64,000 nucleotides of DNA from JAJRVM01 sp963700515 (GTDB lineage: Bacteria; Planctomycetota; Planctomycetia; Pirellulales; Pirellulaceae), in contig CAVOXY010000032.1 of assembly GCA_963700515.1 (NCBI GenBank), positions 186,001 through 250,000 on the forward strand, written 5' to 3'. How positions within the stretch are numbered: the first letter of the stretch is position 1; each line of letters begins with the position of its first letter. The notes beneath the pieces are model-generated. The model did no database searches, was not told where the DNA came from, and saw only the letters and a program-made list of their open reading frames with translations. A program made the translations under genes and the position numbers. Below are positions 57,944-64,000 of this stretch, one piece after another.

Positions 57944-58711
57944 ATGGCACTCGCACAAGAAGAGGATTCGGGCGGCGTCCCCGAATGGGTTGTCACCTAC
58001 GGCGACATGATGTCGCTGCTGTTGACGTTTTTCATCATGCTGGTCTCGATGAGCGAAATTAAAGAAGAACAGAAGTATCAGGCCATGGTCGAGTCGATGA
58101 CAAAACGGTTCGGCTACGATAGCGCCGTGGAGAGTTTCGCCCCGGGCCAGTCGCACCCCCGTAATGCCATGATCGCCAAGGTCGCCAATGAAGGACGCGC
58201 CAGGCGTATGAACGTGATGCAAGGGGGCGACAAAACTCAAGCACCCGTGGGAGAGCATCCACGCGTACGTATCATTCGCCCGGGTGAAAAAACCAATGTC
58301 GGAACCGTCATCTTCTTTGACGAAGCATCCGCCGAATTGACCGATGAGGCGCGACGCGAACTGAACGCGATCGTGGCCCCCTTGGGTGGACAACCACAGA
58401 AGATCGAAGTCCGCGGGCATACTTCGCAGAAACCACTCCCAGCTGATTCCCCTTACAAGAGCCACTGGGAATTGGCCTACGACCGCTGCTGGAATACCTT
58501 TCAGTACCTGACTCAGCAGAAAGGGATCGATCCCCGCCGCATCCGCATCTCGGTCGCCGGGCCCTATGAGCCGATGCACATGGGCTCCGATCCCCTGGCC
58601 CAACGTGAAAACCCGCGGGTTGAGGTGTTCATGTTGGATGAAACCGTCAGCGACCTGATGGGAACCAAGGAGGAACAAGAGAGACGATTCACGGAAAGGC
58701 AATCTCCCTGA
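57944..58711 (+). CDS. motB: flagellar stator protein MotB
   Basis: MotB is the peptidoglycan-anchored partner of MotA. The N-terminal membrane helix begins at EWVVTYGDMMSLLLTFFIML, where Asp21 is the proton acceptor equivalent to Asp32 of E. coli. The C-terminal OmpA-like domain shows IEVRGHTSQKPLPAD and RISVAGPYEPM. At 255 residues it is slightly short but complete. Confidence 0.93.
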   Translation: MALAQEEDSGGVPEWVVTYGDMMSLLLTFFIMLVSMSEIKEEQKYQAMVESMTKRFGYDSAVESFAPGQSHPRNAMIAKVANEGRARRMNVMQGGDKTQAPVGEHPRVRIIRPGEKTNVGTVIFFDEASAELTDEARRELNAIVAPLGGQPQKIEVRGHTSQKPLPADSPYKSHWELAYDRCWNTFQYLTQQKGIDPRRIRISVAGPYEPMHMGSDPLAQRENPRVEVFMLDETVSDLMGTKEEQERRFTERQSP

Positions 58712-58765
58712 TGTGTCGCTTGTCTCGCAAACAACCGCGACGAACACAATCGAGGAATTGATGCC

Positions 58766-59311
58766 ATGGCAGACAACGAACAACCGACTCCCGCACCGAA
58801 ACCCGCCGGCTCCAAGCTCGGCCGACTCTTGATCGCGGTCTTCATGGGTGCCGTGGTCGCTTCAGAATGCTTGTTCGCCTACTTCTGGCTCCCCAGCGCC
58901 GATGAAGTCGCGGCCCGTGTCGAACAGGTCGCCAAGCAAGCTCAGAATGACCCTGATTTAAAATCGGGAAACCAGGAAGGAAAGGAAGTCCTGACAGCTG
59001 AGGTAGACCTGGGGGCGTTCACCGTTACCAATCACCACCTGCCGACCGAGGCGACGTTTCGCACCGATTTCCATTTGTGGGGTACGGTGGCGGAAAGCGA
59101 TCAGGACGAGTTCAACCAGGTTTTTCAGCGGAATTTGAACCGTTTCCGCAGTCAAGTCATCGAGGAAATCCGCAATTGCGAAATAAAGGACCTGGAAGAT
59201 GCCGGGTTGGGGTTGATCAAACGGCGATTTTTAGAGAAAAGTAACGCCTTGTTTGGCAAACCCTTGTTGCGGTCGGTCGTGTTTGCCGACTACACGTTCG
59301 TCGAACTGTAG
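58766..59311 (+). CDS. fliL: flagellar basal-body-associated protein FliL
   Basis: FliL is a single-pass protein that rings the stator and increases torque. The membrane helix (LLIAVFMGAVVASECLFAYF) follows a Pro-rich cytosolic start. The periplasmic domain shows EVDLGAFTVTNHHLPTEATF and ends NALFGKPLLRSVVFADYTFV, the usual FliL closing strand. At 181 residues it is intact, and it lies between motB and fliN. Confidence 0.88.
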   Translation: MADNEQPTPAPKPAGSKLGRLLIAVFMGAVVASECLFAYFWLPSADEVAARVEQVAKQAQNDPDLKSGNQEGKEVLTAEVDLGAFTVTNHHLPTEATFRTDFHLWGTVAESDQDEFNQVFQRNLNRFRSQVIEEIRNCEIKDLEDAGLGLIKRRFLEKSNALFGKPLLRSVVFADYTFVEL

Positions 59312-59355
59312 CGGCCGCTTCACGGCCCCCGACCGTCTTTGTGAAGCGCAACCCC

Positions 59356-59942
59356 ATGACAGACGGCACGGACAACCTGGGCCAGAACGAAATTGAGGAG
59401 TTGCTGCGTCAGGCCTCGGCCGGAGACGCCGCTTCCCCAGCATCTCCCGCTGCAGTCGCCTCCCGCCGTCGCGCTCCGCCGAACAGCCGACGGTGGAAAT
59501 TGGTCCCCCGCCCCGGCCGCGCACCCGACCACGGGTCGCGCGTATGTCGTCCGACATGGATGGGGATCTGCAGCTGCTGCTCAACCAGGCGGAAGAGGCG
59601 ATCCGGTCGGTCGATCAACCGATTGAGAACCACGTGGCGGGCCTGTCCCCCTTCAATCTGAAGCCGCTGAGCGGCGTGTCCGCCACGACGGAGCGAGCTT
59701 CGCTCGAGTTGCTCCGCGATGTGGAACTGGATATGCGGATCGAGTTGGGCCGGACGCACATGTACCTGGAAGATATCCTCCAGTTGCGCAAAGGCTCGGT
59801 CGTCCCGTTGGACAAACTGGCGGGTGATCCGGTCGACGTGTTCATCAATGGCCGGCTGGTCGCGCGGGGTGAAGTCCTGGTGCTCAACGACAATTTCTGT
59901 GTTCGGATCGCGGAGTTGATATCGGGAGATGAACTAGATTGA
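59356..59942 (+). CDS. fliN: flagellar motor switch protein FliN with FliM-like N-terminus (one frameshift)
   Basis: FliN/FliY forms the base of the C ring and helps dock the export ATPase. The C-terminal domain is clear: LELLRDVELDMRIELGRTHM, LEDILQLRKGSVVPLDKLAG, PVDVFINGRLVARGEVLVLN. The N-terminal LGQNEIEELLRQA resembles the LSQxEIDALL motif of FliM and FliY, which binds CheY-P. The frame shifts near 59485. Rejoined length is about 195 residues, including a Pro/Arg-rich linker. No FliM middle domain is encoded, and no fliM is present in this window. Confidence 0.87.
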
Positions 59943-60074
59943 TGCGGGCGGCGGATGGTCGTCGAAGCTCGCTGACGAGTTGGACGCCGCTCATGGCCGA
60001 GCGTGCACCATCCCGCATCATGATCGGCAGGCTGGGCGAATCAGCTTGAGCCAAAGCGAAAAGGAATGGCAAGG

Positions 60075-60849
60075 ATGCCGCGGATCGCGTTATCACTGAT
60101 CGCCGTCGTACTGCTGAGCTGCCTGGCTCGCAGCACATCCGTGCGGGGCGATGATACTCCTGAGTGACCCGCCACTGGACCGGCGAAGCGACCCGCAATA
60201 CCTCTCGGCCGACTCCTCCCAGCGCGACGCCGCGCTGGCCCTCACTGCCACACCCCGCGGCGAAGAAGCAGCGCGGCTACCCCTGTGGCTCGTCAAACGA
60301 ACGGAACAGACCCCGGAGCGAGCAGCCCATGCCGCGTGGGGCACGGCCATCCCGATTCCCCCTGCCAAGCAGTCTGCTCCTAGTGACAAGCGACAACCGC
60401 CCCGCCAGGTTTCCACCACTCACGGCAACATCACGAGCGTCGTGTTGAGCAGTCTGGCAATTGTGCTGGGGCTGTTCTTTTTTGTCGTTTGGCTGGCGCG
60501 GCGGGCCTTCCCGAAAGCCTCCGCTGCGCTACCGACAGAGGTGCTGGAAGTATTGGGACGATCTCCTTTGGCGAGCCGCCACAATCTGCAACTCATCCGG
60601 CTCGGCAAGCGACTGATGCTGGTTTCGGTCACGCACGATAACGCCGCGACGTTGACCGAGATTACGGACACCGACGAGGTGAATCATCTCGTCGGCCTGT
60701 GCCGGGAAAGCCAACCAGGAAGCATTGCCGGCACGTTTCGTCAGGTCCTCCACCAGTTGGGCACGTCGCAGGCCACTCGTGGTCGAGCTGCGCGGGCCAC
60801 GTCGGACGATCCCCCATTTGCCGTTTCCGGTCAGCCCCGTGACAGGTGA
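60075..60849 (+). CDS. fliO: flagellar export protein FliO (one frameshift)
   Basis: FliO assists assembly of the FliP ring. A signal peptide (RIALSLIAVVLLSCLARSTS) is followed by a frameshift near 60163, a Pro-rich periplasmic region, a membrane helix (VVLSSLAIVLGLFFFVVWLA) and the cytosolic domain LEVLGRSPLASRHNLQLIRL with GKRLMLVSVTHD, which is diagnostic. Rejoined it has about 257 residues. AAGGA precedes the ATG by 9 bases. fliP starts 26 bases after its stop. Confidence 0.85.
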
Positions 60850-60875
60850 GCCCTGTGGTCTCTGCGAGATATGTT

Positions 60876-61779
60876 ATGACCCGTCCCCGGCCCAACCCGG
60901 CACGTTCCTCCCGGCCGCTGCGAGCGAGCGGGCCCAGCATGGGGCGAGCGACTGCGCCCTCGTGGCGGCGGGCCTGGCCGCTTCTCGTAGCCATCGCGGC
61001 GTTGCTGCTGCTCTTTGCCGCGCCGACGATCGGCTGGGCCCAGGAGCGTTCGCAAGCGGTCCCCGGGCCGGTGCAGAATCTTGTTGCAGGATGGCCCGCA
61101 GCAGTGGACCAGTCCCGAAGGACTCAGCTCGGCCCTGCAGGTCGTGCTGGTGTTGACCGTCTTGAGCCTGGCTCCCGCCATTCTCCTGATGACCACCAGC
61201 TTCGTGCGCATCATCGTCGTGCTGGGACTGTTGCGCCAGGCGCTGGGGACCCAGCAACTGCCCCCCAGCCAGGTCATCACGTCGCTCGCTATTTTCATGA
61301 CCTTGTTGATCATGACGCCGGTCTGGAAGGACGTTTACGACCACGCCATCGAGCCATACACCGATCCGCACAGCGACATGACGATGCAAGAAGCCTGGCA
61401 AGCGGGTGCCCTTCCCATCAAGCGATTCATGGCGCGGCAGATCGAAGCTGCTGGCAACACGGATGACGTCCATCTTTTCTATCGCTACCTCCCTCCCGAT
61501 ACGTCTGCGCCAAAGACATTTGATGACGTCCCTTTGCAGGTGCTGCTGCCCGCCTATATGTTGAGCGAACTGAAAATCGCGTTCTTGATCGGCTTCCAGA
61601 TTTATCTTCCCTTCCTCATCCTCGACATTGTGGTGGCCAGCGTCACCATCTCGATGGGCATGTTAATGTTGCCCCCCGTCATGATCTCGCTCCCCTTCAA
61701 ATTGATGCTCTTCGTACTGGTCGACGGATGGCGTCTGGTAGTCGGCATGTTGCTGGAGAGTTTTGGCCCGCTGTACTGA
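60876..61779 (+). CDS. fliP: flagellar export gate protein FliP (one frameshift)
   Basis: FliP forms the core of the export gate. An Arg-rich start and signal peptide (RRAWPLLVAIAALLLLFAAP, cleavage after GWAQ) precede a frameshift near 61085, after which the sequence follows the family closely: SLAPAILLMTTSFVRIIVVL, RQALGTQQLPPSQVITSLAI, YMLSELKIAFLIGFQIYLPF and SMGMLMLPPVMISLPFKLML. Rejoined length is about 300 residues including the signal. It lies directly before fliQ. Confidence 0.93.
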
Positions 61780-61811
61780 GTGCCTCAAGAGCAGAAAGTC
61801 GAGCGCGATTT

Positions 61812-62087
61812 ATGGAAAGCCAAGCGGCCGTTGACCTGGCACGAGAGGCGTTGTCGACCGCCATGATTATTGGAGCACCCATCCTGGTGGTCGGAGTCGT
61901 GGTGGGACTTTTGATTGGCCTCATCCAGGCTCTCACCCAGATTCAGGATCAGACGATATCCTTTGTCCCCAAGATCGTCATGATGGTGCTCGTGCTGATG
62001 ATGTGTCTTCCCTGGCTGGTCCAGCGGATGGTGGTCTATTCGGAGAACCTGATCACGAATATCCCGCAGACCTTGTTGGGTGGTTGA
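61812..62087 (+). CDS. fliQ: flagellar export gate protein FliQ
   Basis: This 91-residue protein has two membrane hairpin helices, TAMIIGAPILVVGVVVGLLI and FVPKIVMMVLVLMMCLPWLV, separated by GLIQALTQIQDQTISF, which is the FliQ signature. It is intact. The start is 32 bases after the fliP stop. Confidence 0.95.
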   Translation: MESQAAVDLAREALSTAMIIGAPILVVGVVVGLLIGLIQALTQIQDQTISFVPKIVMMVLVLMMCLPWLVQRMVVYSENLITNIPQTLLGG

Positions 62088-62186
62088 GAGTGAGTCTGTT
62101 CCCTGCGTGCATGTTCGCGGCTGCGGCCGCAGGCCGCGTCAGGTACTTTGCCAGGTAGAAATTCGCAGGCGAAGCGAGTGTAAGGC

Positions 62187-62975
62187 ATGACCGAGTTTCT
62201 GCTCAGCATCTACACCAACCAGCTCCTCGTATTCATGTTGGTACTGACACGTGTCAGCGGCCTGGTGATTGTGGCGCCGGTGTGGGGTTCAAATTCCATC
62301 CCGGGCCGGGTCCGAGCATTCCTGGCGATCGGCATCGCGCTGATCATCTCGCCGCTTCTCTGGTACACACCGATTGCGAGTCCCGGCAATCTGATCCACC
62401 TGGTGATCCTGTTGGTTTGCGAATTCATCCTGGGACTTTCGCTGGGCCTGGCCATCATGATCTACATGGCCGGCCTGGAGCTGGCTGGGCAGGTGATGGG
62501 TCAGATGACGGGAATGAGCCTGGCCGACGTTGCCAGTCCAGACTATGACGGCAACGTGCCCGTTTTCTCCCACTTTCTACACCTGTTGATGCTGTCGATC
62601 TTCATCATCACCGGCGGACTGCAATACACGCTCGATGCCTTCTTCCAGACGTTCCAGCAGATGCCACCGGGACAAACTCATTTCACGCTCCCCTGGCTCG
62701 ATGCGCTGACCGAAATCACCACTTACAGCTTCACGCTGGGCTTGCAGATCGCCGCGCCGATGATGGTGGCCCTGATGTTGACGATCGTCATCATGGGGCT
62801 GATCAGCCGCACGCTCCCGCAGCTGAATGTGTTGGCGGTCGGCTTCAGCGTAAACTCGATCATCATGCTCTCGGCCATGCTGTTGTCGTTGGGCGTCCTC
62901 GCCCGTTTGTTTGAAGATCAGAGCCTGCTCGCCATCGATATGATTCGCCCGGTCTTCGGCATATCACCGCCGTAA
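62187..62975 (+). CDS. fliR: flagellar export gate protein FliR
   Basis: FliR completes the FliPQR gate. The 262-residue sequence has six or seven membrane segments and the typical blocks VLTRVSGLVIVAPVWGSNSI, PGRVRAFLAIGIALIISPLL, LGLAIMIYMAGLELAGQVMG and ISRTLPQLNVLAVGFSVNSI. It is intact. The ATG at 62187 is preceded by a GAAGCGAGTG stretch. Confidence 0.95.
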   Translation: MTEFLLSIYTNQLLVFMLVLTRVSGLVIVAPVWGSNSIPGRVRAFLAIGIALIISPLLWYTPIASPGNLIHLVILLVCEFILGLSLGLAIMIYMAGLELAGQVMGQMTGMSLADVASPDYDGNVPVFSHFLHLLMLSIFIITGGLQYTLDAFFQTFQQMPPGQTHFTLPWLDALTEITTYSFTLGLQIAAPMMVALMLTIVIMGLISRTLPQLNVLAVGFSVNSIIMLSAMLLSLGVLARLFEDQSLLAIDMIRPVFGISPP

Positions 62976-63032
62976 CGGACCGGGACATCCGCGGAAGCGA
63001 GATCGGCTGAAGCGACACCGTCGGAAGGTGCC

Positions 63033-64000
63033 ATGCCTGAGCAATTCGGCGACAAGACACAGGAAGCGACACCGCATCGCCGCCAGAAGGCGCGCGAGGA
63101 CGGGCAGGTGGCGCGCAGTCAGGATCTCTCATCCGCCTTGCTGCTGGTCGGCGCCATCCTGATTCTGATGTATTTGGGGCAGGCTGTGATGCGGTTCCTC
63201 GGCCTGCTGGCTCGCCGACAGCTGGGAGGCGACGCCTGGTTGCAGGCTGACGCGCAGTTCATGACCTATCAGTGGAATTCGACTGTGGCCGGCCTGGCCA
63301 ATGCCTTGCTGCCCATCTTTGGCCTGTTGCTGCTGCTGGCGATTATCGTGCACCTGATTCAGGTCGGGCCACTGTTCTTGCCCCAGAAACTGCTTCCCGA
63401 CTTCAGTCGCGTCAACCCCTTCAAGGGCTTTCAGCGGATCCTCTCGCTCAGCGGCGTCGTCCGGCTGGGATTCGGCTTGTTCAAAATCGCTGTCGTGCTG
63501 GCGGTGGCGTGCTGGTGCCTGCAAGACTACCGCAACGTCATTCTGAACATCGGCACACGCGAGGTGCGGGAGATCGGTAGCCTGCTCTTCGAAATCCTGC
63601 TCGGTACGTGCCTCAAAATCGGCATCGCCTTGCTCATCCTGGCCATCTTCGACTACGGCTTTCAGAAGTGGAAGTTCGAGCAGGATCTGCGGATGACGAC
63701 GCAGGAGATTCGGGAAGAAATGAAAATGCTGCAAGGTGATCCCCACATGGCAGCTCGCCGTCGCCAAGTACAACGACAGTTGGTGATGAATCGCCTGCAG
63801 AACTCGGTCCCGATGGCCGACGTCGTGGTGACCAACCCCACGGAGCTGGCCATTGCCATCCAATACGACCCGGCAACCATGGCGGCGCCGATCGTCGTGG
63901 CCAAAGGGGCAGGGGTCCTGGCCCAACGCATCCGCCGCCTGGCCTTGGATAACAACATCCCGATCGTCGAACGCAAACCACTGGCCCAAACGCTCTACAA
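63033..64000 (+). CDS. flhB: flagellar export switch protein FlhB, 3' end beyond window
   Basis: FlhB controls the change of export substrate through self-cleavage. The start MPEQFGDKTQEATPHRRQKA with REDGQVARSQDL is diagnostic. Four membrane segments follow, then the cytosolic part with EEMKMLQGDPHMAARRRQVQ. The cleavage site is NPTE (Asn268-Pro269), with Glu in place of the usual His of NPTH; the Asn-Pro pair needed for cleavage is present. About 322 codons are in the window and the last 30 or so residues lie beyond. flhA and flhF would be expected next. Confidence 0.94.
   Translation, partial: MPEQFGDKTQEATPHRRQKAREDGQVARSQDLSSALLLVGAILILMYLGQAVMRFLGLLARRQLGGDAWLQADAQFMTYQWNSTVAGLANALLPIFGLLLLLAIIVHLIQVGPLFLPQKLLPDFSRVNPFKGFQRILSLSGVVRLGFGLFKIAVVLAVACWCLQDYRNVILNIGTREVREIGSLLFEILLGTCLKIGIALLILAIFDYGFQKWKFEQDLRMTTQEIREEMKMLQGDPHMAARRRQVQRQLVMNRLQNSVPMADVVVTNPTELAIAIQYDPATMAAPIVVAKGAGVLAQRIRRLALDNNIPIVERKPLAQTLY

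Noticed and set aside
4238..61779. Programmed ribosomal frameshifting
   Set aside because: The shifts are too many, occur in unrelated genes without shared slippery sequences, and include both apparent insertions and deletions.
1..64000. tRNA, rRNA, prophage or insertion sequences
   Set aside because: No cloverleaf, ribosomal RNA stretch, transposase or phage structural gene was recognised on reading both strands.

Overview
The window looks like a chromosomal segment of a GC-rich planctomycete, most likely in the Pirellulaceae/Pirellulales. The evidence is the fused ResB-CcsA cytochrome c assembly gene, ExbB/ExbD genes next to large secreted TPR proteins, a DUF3754 membrane protein, many lineage-type hypothetical proteins, several families of short palindromic intergenic repeats, and a planctomycete-style flagellar cluster. 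No rRNA, tRNA, CRISPR array, insertion sequence or phage was recognised.

Layout. Positions 1-8916 hold a partial MotA/TolQ/ExbB channel gene, queD, a small secreted protein, a DNA-binding-domain protein with a C-terminal membrane anchor, a lipoprotein and the ResB-CcsA fusion. Positions 8917-11450 are accessory: an inverted-repeat element, a PIN toxin/coiled-coil antitoxin pair, two tiny overlapping genes and an RHS remnant. Positions 11450-22845 are housekeeping: aroC, an SBF-like transporter behind a five-copy palindrome array, rpmE, prfA, prmC, a degenerate GGDEF protein, a PlsC-type acyltransferase and a Xer recombinase. Positions 22870-29426 (minus strand) form a five-gene unit: a 1058-residue TPR protein, a second secreted TPR protein, ExbB, ExbD and ExbD. 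Positions 30388-40579 carry two paralogous membrane proteins of unknown role, malate dehydrogenase, a pseudo-esterase, DUF3754 and a membrane-anchored TPR protein.

Positions 40852-64000 are a continuous flagellar block on the plus strand: FlgN-like chaperone, sensor kinase, sigma-54 activator, a small basic protein, flgB-flgC-fliE-fliF-fliG-fliH-fliI-fliJ-motE-like-fliK-flgD-flgE-a new small ORF-flbD-motA-motB-fliL-fliN-fliO-fliP-fliQ-fliR-flhB (cut by the window end). The kinase/activator pair at its head probably controls the rod, hook, motor and export genes that follow. No fliM is present, and the FliN here has a FliM/FliY-like N-terminal motif.

Quality. At least 50 single-base frameshifts interrupt genes that should be intact (aroC, prmC, mdh, fliF, fliG, fliI, fliP and others). 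Most fit one extra base beside a short homopolymer, while long genes such as flgE, the 1058-residue TPR gene and prfA are clean. This pattern points to sequencing or assembly error, not mass pseudogenisation. Split genes are therefore annotated as one CDS with approximate shift positions.
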